A DNA stretch of 64,000 nucleotides, from assembly GCA_001970955.1 (NCBI GenBank), contig MPUH01000109.1, forward strand, positions 41,444 through 105,443, read 5' to 3'. Below the pieces are notes generated by a model. It was not told the DNA's origin. It saw nothing but the letters and a program-made list of their open reading frames with translations, and did no database searches. The first letter of the stretch is position 1, and each line of letters opens with the position of its first letter. Position numbers and translations under genes: made by a program. This stretch comes from Stentor coeruleus. Taxonomy: Eukaryota; Ciliophora; Heterotrichea; Heterotrichida; Stentoridae. This document shows positions 27,842-37,928 of the stretch, in pieces.

Positions 27842-28417
27842 ATGATCAATGGAGATACTAGCATATCGCCAAAAGATAAAAAATTCTTGGACTCTTATGA
27901 TATTTCTATATTCAAATCAGCAGTTGCCTATATTCAAAACTCCCGACACACCTCCTGCAATCCTGTAGTTCACGATTCAAAGTCCCCTTTACTAAAACAG
28001 CATAAAAATCTTAAAGAAATCAAGCCTCCACTTTTACCGATTGAGTCACGTTTGGCATCTTATTATCAAAAGTTTTCACATGAATACCATGGAGTTAAAA
28101 AACCTTATAAAATCGAAGCAAAGGTAAAAAACTCAGAAATCGAAGAGTATGAAGTTAACAATTTTCCACATAAAGATATAAAACAACATGAACAGTTAAT
28201 TAAAAATAATGAAGCTGAGTTAGGTAGATCTAGGTATAGTAGGAAGATGAGAAGAAGTAGTCATGGCATGCAAATAAAAGATGAAGAAAAAGCTAGTAAT
28301 ATGATTTTGATTACACAAATAAGGGATTCTAATAAGGTACCGATAAAAAACTATAGAAATAAGGGCTATGGTGGGGTTAGAGATAATAGAGATTTTGAAA
28401 CACCTGAAGTCTCTTAG
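27842..28417 (+). CDS. Hypothetical basic protein, 191 aa
   Basis: I take the ATG at 27842; the frame is open further upstream, but with no ATG. The product is charged and Lys/Arg-rich with a basic centre (RSRYSRKMRRSSHG) and no membrane segment or recognised domain. It lies between the pyrophosphatase and the B-box/WD40 gene, all plus strand, with short spacers. Function unknown. Confidence 0.65.
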   Translation: MINGDTSISPKDKKFLDSYDISIFKSAVAYIQNSRHTSCNPVVHDSKSPLLKQHKNLKEIKPPLLPIESRLASYYQKFSHEYHGVKKPYKIEAKVKNSEIEEYEVNNFPHKDIKQHEQLIKNNEAELGRSRYSRKMRRSSHGMQIKDEEKASNMILITQIRDSNKVPIKNYRNKGYGGVRDNRDFETPEVS

Positions 28418-28642
28418 TAGATTTATGGATATATAAAGCTAATTTGATAAGTTGTATAAAAAGTTTATAGGTTTTGGCAGAATGGATAAGAAATTTTATT
28501 GAAAAAATTGGTGGATTTTATATGGAGGGTGTACGAGATGAGAGTTTTTGTTGGTGTTGGTGCTTGTAGTTGATTTTTTTGTGTGTGATGATTTAATAAG
28601 AAAACTATACTAAAAATAAACAAAGTATAACATTTAATATAA

Positions 28643-30460
28643 ATGGAAAAAATATGTTCGATTGCTGGGTGTCAGACTCTAGCAGAAATCATATGCCAAT
28701 GCAAACAAGAAATATTTTGCGATTATCATACCAGCAGCCATGTCACAACTGAAGGCAATCACTCAATCCAAAGACTTCGAGTTGAAATCCCTCCAGGAAA
28801 AAAATCCAAATTACTAAAACACCTTAAAAAATACAGTTTGATGATTCAAGAAACCCGATCCAAACTCAGAGAAAATGGAAAAAGAATCATCAACAAAATT
28901 TATCAAGATATAAACAACTGCGATAAAAAGCTCCAAATACTCCAAGAGCAAGTTTTTAATCATATAATCCACTACTCAAAAGTAATTAAAATAATGAAAT
29001 CCTCCGACAATTATATGGACAAACTACTCTTAAGCTCAAAAGAAAATATTAAAAATGAATCTTTTACATGGACAATACCTTCAGTAGATTCTAGTATAAA
29101 AACTTTTGATGAATTTTTCACACTTAAAGGTGAAGCGATTCCATTTTCTTATTATTCATCAGAAAAACGAAATAAATTATTGAGCACTTTAAAGTCAGTT
29201 AATAATAAAATTGCCCTTCATATGCTTGCCCAGGAAACAATTAAAAGTGATTCTGAGTCTCAAAAGATCTTATTAGATATTATTAAAAACTCTGCAAATA
29301 AAAAAGAGTATGAATCAATTGCTTGGAAAGCTTTTACGATATTAAGTAAAATTGCTTATAATTTCAGTGGATTAAATTTACAAGGAATTAATATTCAGAA
29401 CGCAGAAATGATAGGGGGGAAGTTTATTGATACGGATTTCAGGAATGCGAATTTTAAACAGGTTAAAATTAATTATCAGGTTTTTAGTGAAGCTGTTATT
29501 AATATCCATGTACTTAAAGGAATTGAGATGGGTAAAAATAATTTTGAAGGCCATAGAAAAAATATTTCATGTATGAAATTTTCTCAAGATGGGCGGATTC
29601 TGGTTACTGGAAGCGAAGATCTAACAATTAGAGTCTGGGATTTGAAAACCGGACATTGTTATATAATATTAGAAGGGCATGTCGATCTTATTTTCTCCTT
29701 AGACATATCCAGTAATTCAAGCGAAATAATATCAGGAGGTAAAGAAGGAGTTGTCAAACTTTGGGATACAACAACTGGGACTTGTCAGGGTAACTATAGA
29801 ATAAATACTGATGGAATCGTTAGTACAGTAACATGTATAAGTTTTGCAAATGAATATATAATCGCCACAAGCATGAATCGAGAAATTTTAGGTTGGTCAA
29901 AAGATGGTTCACTAATATTTAACTGCCTAATAGCAAATGCAATATTCTCCTTAGCTTTACCATTACTTCCTAATCCTGATAACAGTTGGAATATTTTTGT
30001 AGGTACTCGTCAAGGTGAACTAATTCTATTCAAATCAAACAATTCAAATAAGCCTTATTGGATTCAAAAAAACTCCCATACCCAAACTATTTCATCAATA
30101 TCCGTATCTGAAAACTCAAAGCATTTAATAACAGCAGGTGTAGACGATAAAATACGTATATGGAAACAATCAGTATCCAGACTATTTAATCAACAAAATT
30201 ATATCATGGTCAAAGAAATCACTGCTGGTTGTTGGGGTTTTTTATATTCAAAAATGTTTTCAGGCTCAGAAATGTTAGCAGTAAAAGGCCAACAAACAAT
30301 AAAGTTATTCAATAGAAAAACCTTAAATTTAATAGGATCTTTAGAACGTGAGAAAGAAATCTTGTCTATGGACATATTATCAGATGGTTCAATGATCGCA
30401 TATTCTGAAGGTTCAGTCGTTATTTTCAAAAAAACATCCGAGTTACTAAAATTTAATTAA
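28643..30460 (+). CDS. B-box / pentapeptide / WD40 protein, 605 aa
   Basis: TAAATG start. Residues 5-45 form a B-box-like zinc module (CSIAGCQTLAEIICQCKQEIFCDYH plus a later His). A coiled-coil region follows (about 55-120). Residues about 238-275 read as pentapeptide-type repeats (LNLQGINIQNAEMIGGKF, TDFRNANF). From about 300 to the end there are WD40 blades: GHRKNISCMKFSQDGRILVTG, LTIRVWDLK, GVVKLWDTT, DKIRIWK. No RING or other catalytic domain. This mix is typical of ciliate scaffold families. A protein-interaction platform is likely; partners unknown. Its stop is 12 bases from the convergent PP2C stop. Confidence 0.85.
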   Translation: MEKICSIAGCQTLAEIICQCKQEIFCDYHTSSHVTTEGNHSIQRLRVEIPPGKKSKLLKHLKKYSLMIQETRSKLRENGKRIINKIYQDINNCDKKLQILQEQVFNHIIHYSKVIKIMKSSDNYMDKLLLSSKENIKNESFTWTIPSVDSSIKTFDEFFTLKGEAIPFSYYSSEKRNKLLSTLKSVNNKIALHMLAQETIKSDSESQKILLDIIKNSANKKEYESIAWKAFTILSKIAYNFSGLNLQGINIQNAEMIGGKFIDTDFRNANFKQVKINYQVFSEAVINIHVLKGIEMGKNNFEGHRKNISCMKFSQDGRILVTGSEDLTIRVWDLKTGHCYIILEGHVDLIFSLDISSNSSEIISGGKEGVVKLWDTTTGTCQGNYRINTDGIVSTVTCISFANEYIIATSMNREILGWSKDGSLIFNCLIANAIFSLALPLLPNPDNSWNIFVGTRQGELILFKSNNSNKPYWIQKNSHTQTISSISVSENSKHLITAGVDDKIRIWKQSVSRLFNQQNYIMVKEITAGCWGFLYSKMFSGSEMLAVKGQQTIKLFNRKTLNLIGSLEREKEILSMDILSDGSMIAYSEGSVVIFKKTSELLKFN

Positions 30461-30472
30461 TCTTCACAAAAC

Positions 30473-31660
30473 TTAATCATTATCTTTAAACTGTAAAACT
30501 ATAACAGAAATATCATCAACCATAACATCTTCTTCAGAAATAACCTTAAGCCATCTCATTCTCGCTTCTTCACCAAGTAATTGGGCAATAATCGTACTTG
30601 AAGCTTCAACATTTTCAGGTGGTGTGCATGTATCTAAGCATTTTTTCCTAAAACTCTCAATAAAAACTACAACATCTTCATTATCAATAACATCCCAAAC
30701 CCCATCTGAAGCTAAAACAATGAATTTCTCTTTACCAGTTAAAGGTAAAGATGTGCATATTGGTGTTGATATTACCCCAAGTGAACTTCCTGATGAATCG
30801 CCTATAGACCTAGACATAGCAAGACCAGGGTATTTCCCACTACTATCAAAAACCCTAAAAGGTCCAATTTGTTTACCATTATCATTAATTCTTTTAATAA
30901 TCCCACCGTTTTTAAGTATTCTCGCATATTCATCTGGATCTTCAGGTTTTTGATCTTTAGTCAATTGTACAGGAAATAACCCTGGAATTAATGGGTACAT
31001 ATGTTTAGTATCATCATGATTAACAGATTTTGGTACTGGAAGAACTGTTGGTTGTAATCCTGTACCTAAAACAGCTCGAGAGTCTCCAAGACTTGCTGAG
31101 TATATATAATTGTTATGGACAAGTACAAGTACTGCAGTGCTAATTATGTTTTACCTTCCAGAATTTGTTGAGTCAATACCGTTACCTGTTCTTTTTACAT
31201 TAGAATCACATGCATTGCATAGGTTTTCTAAGAAACTTTCTGGGGTGTCTGAGTAGTTTTCGATATTTTCTTTGAAAAATGATTCTACGACAGCTGCGCA
31301 GGCTGCTACAACTTTTTCTCCTTCTTTACCATGACCATCAAAAAGAGCAAGGAGGATATCTTGTTTGTTGTAAATATAAAGACATATGTCTTGGCATTTT
31401 TTTTCATGCTCACCATGAGGATCTATACCTGGTAAGACACAACGGCTTATGTGAGTTAAATTTGGTAAGTTAAGATTTTCTGCTGAAAATATAAATGGTC
31501 TAGTAAAATTGAATGATACAGTATTGATCCCGGTTTGCCTTCCAGTTGAGTCTTTTTTTATTATTTGGAGTTTGGTTTTTGATGGGTAACGTGCGTTGCT
31601 TTTACTGATGTTTTGTGGGACAAAGACTTTACCACGTTGAGATTTGTTTGTACATCCCAT
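30473..31660 (-). CDS. PP2C-family protein phosphatase, complete
   Basis: I start at the ATG at 31660, which gives MGCTNKS, an N-myristoylation signal; upstream codons are open but lack ATG. Removing intron 31140-31154 gives about 390 residues. All PP2C motifs are canonical: FDGHGKEGEKV, the GDSRAVL made across the intron region, MSRSIGD, LASDGVWDVI and DDISVIVLQF. A Mg/Mn-dependent Ser/Thr phosphatase, probably membrane-tethered. It contrasts with the degenerate copy at 2457-3536 and provides an internal reference for the expected residues. Confidence 0.95.
31140..31154 (-). other. 15-nt intron
   Basis: Minus strand GTAAAACATAATTAG; removal joins STNSGS to TAVLVLVHNN and restores GDSRAVL downstream. 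Contains TAA in phase. Confidence 0.9.
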
Positions 31661-31944
31661 ATTTATAATGGTCAATTATTTAATATTTTTTAGATGGTAA
31701 AATAGTTGAGGATTAGGCTTTAAAGTTGTGGGTTTGTAGTTTTAGGTTTTGCATTATTTTTTGATGGTAGTCAGTGTTTTTAGATTTTTAAAGGAGTGCT
31801 GTTTTTTGCTTTAGTAATTTACTTATTGAAGTCTATAAGTTTTTGAAATTTATATACAAATAAAGATAATTTTTTAGAATAAATTTGTCATATTAGTATA
31901 CATAAAAATGGAAGCTCTGGGTATGATATCCATTAACAAATCTA

Positions 31945-32815
31945 CTAGAAACCAAGTTTTGTGACATATTCTGAGGCAAGTTTTTTTCTAATATCATCAT
32001 CATATTTAATATTATATAGAATTTCTTCAGAACAATCCCATGCGTACCTGTAATTCAGTTATTGGAGATATTCGTAATAAATCCTCAATATCTTCATAAT
32101 GTTTTGGAGTTGTATATCTAGACTTTTCTCCCTCATGCTCAGGGTTTTCTTTCCTTCTCCTTTCACCGTTTTTCTGACTACTAGGACATCTTAGTATTCT
32201 TTTTTCAGTTCTCGAAGCACATATGCTTTGAGGAGACTTAGAATCAATTAATGTAAAGCAAGGCATTCTATTACTATCTTGATTATTATCACCTTTATCT
32301 AATGTATCACAATTTATAGTTTTAGAGCTGAATGTGGACTTTCTTATGTTTGATATATCTTGATTTGCATTTAATTTTCTAAGCAAATCTATAGTTTTTT
32401 CTCTTTTTTCATAAAAAGCTTTATTGATCAGCTGGGCATAGTTCTTCTTTTCAACTTTTACATCAAATTTTGACACTACTTTAAGTTGATGAGACCTAAT
32501 TCTTTTAGTTTTTCTTTTTCTTGGATGAATTTCTGATAAATTGTTATAATTGTTAAGAAGTTCAATTTTTTGTTGGAGCTCATGAGACAATTGTCCTACA
32601 GGCGATAAGCATTTCTTTGATTTTTCAGTTTGTGGGAGTTTTTCTCTTGATTTAGTGTTAGCAGATATGGGATATTTCAATAATTCAATTTGATTCTTGT
32701 AACTAAAGTGTCTTTCTAAATGTCTTATGTAGTTACTAGCTTTTTTATAAGGTGAGAATCGTCTTTCTAATATATGCTCACTTGGTAACTGTTTCGGTAA
32801 AGCTTTAACACTCAT
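31945..32815 (-). CDS. Hypothetical basic protein with apparent +1 frameshift near its C-terminus
   Basis: ATG at 32815. The main frame runs to a stop at 32027 (262 residues). About 45 bases before that stop the next frame becomes the protein-like one, continuing YAWDCSEEILYNIKYDDD and KLASEYVTKLGF to TAG at 31945-31947. No GT..AG intron of 15 or 16 nt fits; one extra G in the GG at about 32045 would explain it. The protein is Lys/Arg-rich (ERRFSPYKKASNYIRHLERH) with coiled-coil stretches and no recognised domain. Either a sequencing indel or a real shortening. Confidence 0.65.
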
Positions 32816-32949
32816 TATAAGATTTATAACATTTTGATTTAGCTGTAAATTATAATCGATAACCTTAAGGGAATATCTGGTTTAAAAAAATATTTATGAT
32901 ATTAGTTTTAATAAATTGTATTTATAATAAAAGTATTGTAAAAGAGTAA

Positions 32950-33021
32950 GGCCGTTTGGTCTAGGGGTATGATTCTCGCTTTGGGTGCGAGAGGTCCCGG
33001 GTTCAATTCCCGGAACGGCCC
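32950..33021 (+). tRNA. tRNA-Pro (TGG)
   Basis: Cloverleaf by eye: acceptor GGCCGTT pairs with AACGGCC, the D arm holds GGTCTAGGGGTATGATT, the anticodon stem CTCGC/GCGAG encloses the loop TTTGGGT with anticodon TGG, and the T arm CCGGG-TTCAATT-CCCGG is perfect. The sequence closely follows eukaryotic tRNA-Pro. No intron; 72 nt without CCA. A run of five T starts a few bases after the end, fitting Pol III termination. Confidence 0.96.
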
Positions 33022-33022
33022 A

Positions 33023-33027
33023 TTTTT
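33023..33027 (+). terminator. Probable Pol III terminator of tRNA-Pro
   Basis: TTTTT two bases downstream of the tRNA 3' end. Confidence 0.6.
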
Positions 33028-33580
33028 ATATCTGAATATTTTTGGTATTTGTATATAAGTATTGTATTCATTATAATACATCGTTTGAATTTGGGTAATA
33101 TATACATAATATAATATAACAGAAAATATTTTGTTGAAATAAAAACATAAGTAAAATAATAAAATGGCTTTACATAATTTTAAGATTTTCAGCTATGAAT
33201 TATATTTTATACTTTGCACGTATTTTAAAATACCTTAACAACTATTATTTCCAAATCTCAAATCTCCTTGTTTCTATAAATACTATCATCTAAGCAATGA
33301 TTTACATAATTTCATTACAAACTTCAAACTTTTATTTTTTTTTAAATAATTTGAAACCTAAACTATAATCATCCTTATTATTATTACAACTAAAAAAACA
33401 TGCCAATCATTTGACAACCAAAATGATTCACTCCAAAAAAAAAAATTATATTTTTATCCTACAATTCTCATCTCTTAACTAAACCATCTTATTAAAAATC
33501 CATCCTATCAAAAAAATCCATCCTAACAAAAAAACACAATAAAACCCCAAAACTATTTATCTAAACTAAATCAAAATCAA
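33028..33580. other. Intergenic, 0.55 kb
   Basis: AT-rich, increasingly A/C-rich and G-poor to the right. It is downstream of the minus-strand tryparedoxin gene, so this skew is not promoter-side here. No gene seen. Confidence 0.5.
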
Positions 33581-34015
33581 TTAACTAACTAAAGCCAAAT
33601 TCCACTCATTAATGCATAAGGGTCCTTTGTTTTTCACATCCAAAACACAATCACTTTTCTTAACTACCCCTTCAGTATTAATTAAATACAAAGAAGGAAC
33701 TGATTTAGCAGCAAAAGTTTCTTTCAACATATTCCTCCTATCGCAATCTTCATAACTTACAGCAAGCCAAGGCATTTTCCCATAATATTCTTCAAACTCT
33801 TCTGTTGTATGATCTCGACTTACATATACAACCTCAACATCTTTTTCAAAAGAATTGATTGAATCATAAAACATATCAAGCATTGGAGTAAAAGCTTGAC
33901 AAGGTTTACACCATGATGCAGAAAAATAAACAAGTACATATTTTGATTGGGATAATGTAGATACTGGGACTGGTCCATCCTTGCTTAATAAGCTCGCGCC
34001 AAACAGTTCTTCCAT
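33581..34015 (-). CDS. Tryparedoxin / nucleoredoxin-like thioredoxin-fold protein
   Basis: 144 residues, TAAATG start. The thioredoxin-fold core is complete: KYVLVYFSASWCKPCQAFTP carries the redox pair WCKPC, followed by the family's EVVYVSRD, the W-x-A motif MPWLAVSY, and the cis-Pro segment SVPSLYLIN. The typical length is about 145 residues. Members reduce disulfides in the cytosol, often downstream of glutathione or trypanothione. No signal peptide. Its start lies 34 bases from the start of the divergent 34050 gene. Confidence 0.93.
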   Translation of the reverse strand: MEELFGASLLSKDGPVPVSTLSQSKYVLVYFSASWCKPCQAFTPMLDMFYDSINSFEKDVEVVYVSRDHTTEEFEEYYGKMPWLAVSYEDCDRRNMLKETFAAKSVPSLYLINTEGVVKKSDCVLDVKNKGPLCINEWNLALVS

Positions 34016-34049
34016 TTATTTTTTATTTAAAGCTATTATATAAATTCCT

Positions 34050-34562
34050 ATGCATGCACAAATATGTATCAAACTTCCTAAGATAAAAGGAGAGACTGAT
34101 AAAAAAATACAAGATTTTGGGTCATTTTCAATTAAAATGAGGTATGTGAAAAAAGATCATGCTAAAGAACTTAGTAATAGGAAACATGATTTGTTTAAAT
34201 CTTTGAACAATTTGCGTTTGGTTTCTTTGACTCCTGAGATTAGTAATGATAAAAAGCATTTTATTAAGATCATTAACAGTTCTAAAGTTATAGAGAAGTC
34301 TTTGTCACCATCAAGTAGGTATTCACAAATAAAACCTCCACACATTCATGTTGGACATAAAAGTAAAGAGAGTCCTGATGAGTTGGAAAATGATAATTCA
34401 CCGACGAATTTTACAGCAAAATTTCATGGGTTTAGTATAAAAAAATTACTTTGTGAAAGTTTTAAAAGTCCTAAGGTTAATAAGAGCTTTGAGTTTAAAA
34501 GGAAAACAAGTCTTTTCACCCCAAGCTCTAATAAAAGTATGATGCAATCACATAGGGCTTAA
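34050..34562 (+). CDS. Hypothetical Ser/Lys-rich protein, 170 aa
   Basis: First ATG at 34050; a second in-frame ATG at 34137 (MRYVKKDH) would give a 141-residue product and a more spacious shared promoter. Contains several SP motifs (SLSPSSRYS, SPDELEND, FKSPKV) and basic patches; no membrane span or recognised domain. Divergent from the tryparedoxin gene. Function unknown. Confidence 0.65.
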   Translation: MHAQICIKLPKIKGETDKKIQDFGSFSIKMRYVKKDHAKELSNRKHDLFKSLNNLRLVSLTPEISNDKKHFIKIINSSKVIEKSLSPSSRYSQIKPPHIHVGHKSKESPDELENDNSPTNFTAKFHGFSIKKLLCESFKSPKVNKSFEFKRKTSLFTPSSNKSMMQSHRA

Positions 34563-35057
34563 AAGGGATATTACAGTTGTTTTTAGAATATGTATCAAAG
34601 TAATTTTTAGATAAACTTTAGCTTTAGTTTTTTAGGTTTAGTGTATAGATGCCGATTTTTGTAATTGTTTTTGTAAGACCATCATTTTTTCCAATCTTAC
34701 CTTTTATAATCTTTTAATGCAAGGATTTAACGTATATTTAACTTAAAATACTACAAAAACGAGTTATTTGATACTGACTATATTATTGCATTATTACAAA
34801 ATTTATAGGCTCTAATCTATTTTCTTATAGTTTAAATTGATTAAAAAACACCAAAAATTCAACTTTTTTAATCAAATTCAAGACTTTTTATTCAATAACC
34901 ACTTTACAAGTCTTTTACAATTTTCAATATCACATAATTCACATAAAAACTCTATCAGCATATTAAATCTGATATAATAATTCATATCAAATCTTTATTC
35001 AAAATCTTCTTAGCTTTGAATTTCTAGTAAGAAATCGAAATTCCATATTTATAAAGA
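34563..35057. other. Intergenic, 0.5 kb
   Basis: AT-rich; the stretch just before 35058 is A/C-leaning and G-poor. No gene seen. Confidence 0.5.
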
Positions 35058-35303
35058 ATGATTTTTACTATATTTGGGGCTACATTCGGTTTTATTATGG
35101 GAGGATGGTTTATTTACAAATATCAAAATGAAGATAGGCCTTACTCAAATGAAGAACTGACAATTATGTCTCAAAGATTAAAAAATGAAGACAAGGCTTT
35201 CCATCGAGCACAAAAGACAGTTTTTACAATTGATGAATACAGAAGAATCGACCCAACCTTCATCCCTCCAACCATTCCTACATATGGCGAGCCTGATATT
35301 TAA
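35058..35303 (+). CDS. Small single-span membrane protein, 81 aa
   Basis: The N-terminus is a hydrophobic, Gly-rich span (IFGATFGFIMGGWFIYKY), followed by a polar 60-residue tail with an acidic/basic mix and a Pro-rich end (DPTFIPPTIPTYGEPDI). The short length, N-terminal anchor and exposed tail resemble small mitochondrial inner-membrane subunits, but I recognise no family. Intronless; flanked by AT-rich spacers. Confidence 0.65.
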   Translation: MIFTIFGATFGFIMGGWFIYKYQNEDRPYSNEELTIMSQRLKNEDKAFHRAQKTVFTIDEYRRIDPTFIPPTIPTYGEPDI

Positions 35304-35937
35304 TTAATCATTAAAGATTAGGTCATCTTGTCTTAAAATTGTGATATTACTAACTAGTTAAGAGAATGATGTATGAGGATTAAGTTTTCTTGTATAATGT
35401 TCTTGATAATAAAATTTTAGTTAAAGATTGATGTAAGTGTATAGATTTATATTTTTTCAGTCTTATAGTTTGTGTGCAAATGTGGGTTTTTTTATTACTG
35501 ATTTTAAGAAAGATATAGGGTATGATGATGTTGATAATATTTTAATTGTGGTAATGAATAAAAATGTCATCATAAGTACTTTTTATCAAATATCATAATT
35601 TTATATTCAAATCATAATCTTTTATAGCATAAATTGTATATTATTTCTCATCTTTAGCTAGACAGCCTATAACTCTAAGGTTTAGTCAATAAACCCAAAT
35701 CAACTAATAATCTCCTTTTCTCTTTTAGATTTATCTTTTGATATTTTAATGCCATTTATCTACACATAATAATTCCTAATCCAAGCTTTAAAAATTTCTC
35801 CCAATATCAAAATTAAAAAACAAAATCTTAAAAATTCGTCATACTATTTCTCTCTAATAAAAAAAAAATCATTTTTCTGATTATTTTATAATCTTATCAT
35901 ATTTACTGTCAAAGCTACTGTATAGTAAAAATAAAAA
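35304..35937. other. Intergenic, 0.6 kb
   Basis: AT-rich; the left half is G/T-rich (3' flank of the small membrane protein), the right half C/A-rich before 35938. No gene seen. Confidence 0.55.
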
Positions 35938-36240
35938 ATGCTGACTCCTTCATCAGATTGCTTGTCAATAAAATCCATAGAGCAAAATAAGTCTATCAAA
36001 AGATCCTCTAGTATATCATCGTATATTTCTATCGATCTATCTTTTTCAGAACTTGAAGATTTCGTTAGTGTTTTATCAACAGATACTATCCCAAGAAATG
36101 CAGTTGACCAAACACTTGCTATTATGGTAAAATCAAAATTTGACAACACCCAGCTGAAGCATAAAAAAATCTCAAGCCTTTACAAGTCAGAAGGTCGTAT
36201 CGGATGTTGTACATCACGAAAATTCTGTCAGATTCTTTAG
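35938..36240 (+). CDS. Hypothetical small protein, 100 aa
   Basis: ATG at 35938. Ser-rich N-terminal half (SIKRSSSISSYISIDLSFSELED) and a basic, Cys-containing end (GRIGCCTSRKFCQIL). No domain, signal peptide or span. The promoter-side sequence is G-poor as for other plus-strand genes here, which supports the call. Function unknown. Confidence 0.5.
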   Translation: MLTPSSDCLSIKSIEQNKSIKRSSSISSYISIDLSFSELEDFVSVLSTDTIPRNAVDQTLAIMVKSKFDNTQLKHKKISSLYKSEGRIGCCTSRKFCQIL

Positions 36241-36433
36241 TTAAAACTACTAAAATTTAATCTCTACACTTAAAAAATATAATAAATCCAATTCAAATAA
36301 AACTGTTCTCAATAAAAATTACTGATCCTCCTACTAAAAATTTTCAAATTCTTCAATTATCTATAAAAAACTCAAACCACATATTAAACTAAACTAAAAA
36401 TAGCAAGGATTTTATAATAAAAAAAAATTTTTG

Positions 36434-37894
36434 TTATCTTGCCCCAAACTCCTCATTCCATTTTTCATAAAATTCAAGTGAACTTCTAGGCACTGATGGT
36501 CTAATAACCCTAAGTGCGTTTTCAAAATGCTGTTTCGTTATATAAAATTTCTTCCCTGAATTAAGTTGCTTTTCACTTAACCCCCTAACTGATCCTAAAG
36601 CTGCCTCTTTACACAAAGCTGCTAAATCACTTCCAGAAAATCCATCAGTAAACCTAACAATAATCTGTAAATCTTGTTCAGTCATTTCCCCATTTTCTTT
36701 AAGCAAAGTTTTTATCAGACTATATCTTGTTTCAGATTCAGGTAAAGGTATATAAACTCTTTTAGTCAATCTTCTTCTAACAGCTTCATCTAATTCTTGT
36801 GGTCTATTAGTAGCAGCAATTAATAACACCCTATCTTCATTATTAGACCCAACTCCATCCATTTGTACAAGAAATTCAGTTTCTAATCTTCTTGAAGCTT
36901 CATGCTGACTATCTTTTCTTGCTCCAAGTATCGAGTCAACTTCATCAATAAAAATCACAGAAGGTTGGTTTTTTCTAGCTACAGAAAACATCGCCCTAAC
37001 TAATTTTTCTGCATCTCCATAGTTTTTTGATGTCAAAGTTGCGGAACTCATATTAAGAAAAGTTGCCCCACATTGAGAAGCTACAGCTTTTGCTAGTAAA
37101 GTTTTACCAGTACCTGGTGGGCCGAATAATAAAATTCCTTTAGGTGGAGATCTTAATCCTGTATAAATATGTGGATAGAGTATTGGTTTTATTATAGCTT
37201 CTTGGAGGATTTCTTTAGCTTGGGTTAATCCTGAGATACTATCCCAAGTAACTGTAGGTGTTTTTTCTATAATTTCTTGTTCTATTTGGTTTTCATATGG
37301 ATTATTTTCTTGTGTTTTTGGGTTTTTGTTAGGTGGAGGTTTGCTTTTTTGTGCAAGTGGCATAGGGACTGAAGTTCTTTTAGGTATTTCAGGTTTTTTT
37401 TTGGTTTCGTGCTTTAGTTTTTTTTTCTCTTCCTTTTTGTCTTCTTTTTTTTCTTGTTCTTTTTCTGTTTTCACTGGGAGCTTTTTAGCACTTGGTTTTT
37501 TTTTATTTTTTTGTTCTTCACTTTGTATTTTCCCCTGACAAAGTTCAGCTTTTTCTAATAACTCAGCTATTTGAGCTAGTGTTTGAGCTTGAGCCGCGCC
37601 AGTTTGCGTCCCTTTTAACTTAAATAACTGCTCTAAAGCACTTTTTAGTTTCTCATAAGCAAGGACATAATCCTCTTCATCTACATAGTTTTTACTATAC
37701 AAAGNCTCAGCTTTTTCTAATAACTCAGCTATTTGAGCTTGAGCCGCGCCAGTTTGCGTCCCTTTCAACTTAAATAACTGCTCTAAAGCGCTTTTTAGTT
37801 TCTCATAAGCAAGGACATAATCCTCTTCATCTACATAGTTTTTACTATACAAAGCATTAGCTGAAGTAATAAGCTGATTAAGTTTGTTTTCCAT
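36434..37894 (-). CDS. Spastin-like microtubule-severing AAA ATPase (MIT + AAA)
   Basis: I start at the ATG at 37894. After collapsing the repeat at N 37705 (150 bases) the product is about 436 residues. N-terminal MIT-type helical hairpin (about 1-75), then a Lys/Glu/Pro-rich linker, then one AAA domain: Walker A GPPGTGKT (about residue 208), Walker B VIFIDEVDSI (about 263), pore region ATLTSKNYGDAEKLVRAMF, sensor AATNRPQELDEAVRRR and a C-terminal helix (PSVPRSSLEFYEKWNEEFG) as in spastin/katanin/VPS4. The pore and RLTKRVYIPLP match spastin/fidgetin best. Predicted to sever or remodel microtubules of cortex and cilia. Confidence 0.92.
   Translation of the reverse strand: MENKLNQLITSANALYSKNYVDEEDYVLAYEKLKSALEQLFKLKGTQTGAAQAQIAELLEKAEXLYSKNYVDEEDYVLAYEKLKSALEQLFKLKGTQTGAAQAQTLAQIAELLEKAELCQGKIQSEEQKNKKKPSAKKLPVKTEKEQEKKEDKKEEKKKLKHETKKKPEIPKRTSVPMPLAQKSKPPPNKNPKTQENNPYENQIEQEIIEKTPTVTWDSISGLTQAKEILQEAIIKPILYPHIYTGLRSPPKGILLFGPPGTGKTLLAKAVASQCGATFLNMSSATLTSKNYGDAEKLVRAMFSVARKNQPSVIFIDEVDSILGARKDSQHEASRRLETEFLVQMDGVGSNNEDRVLLIAATNRPQELDEAVRRRLTKRVYIPLPESETRYSLIKTLLKENGEMTEQDLQIIVRFTDGFSGSDLAALCKEAALGSVRGLSEKQLNSGKKFYITKQHFENALRVIRPSVPRSSLEFYEKWNEEFGAR
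37544..37854. repeat. Allelic-looking repeat around N 37705 inside the AAA gene
   Basis: The block left of N (about 37544-37704) and right of N (37706-37854) are near copies. They differ by a 12-bp in-frame segment present only in the left copy and by at least two single-base changes (near 37603 and 37663, left-copy coordinates). The pattern fits two alleles joined end to end. Confidence 0.85.
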
Positions 37895-37928
37895 ATTATT
37901 CACACTCTAATTATTAACTTATAAGATC

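Noticed and set aside
32027-32100. Programmed frameshifting in the 32815 gene
   Set aside because: No slippery sequence or downstream structure seen; a one-base error is more likely.
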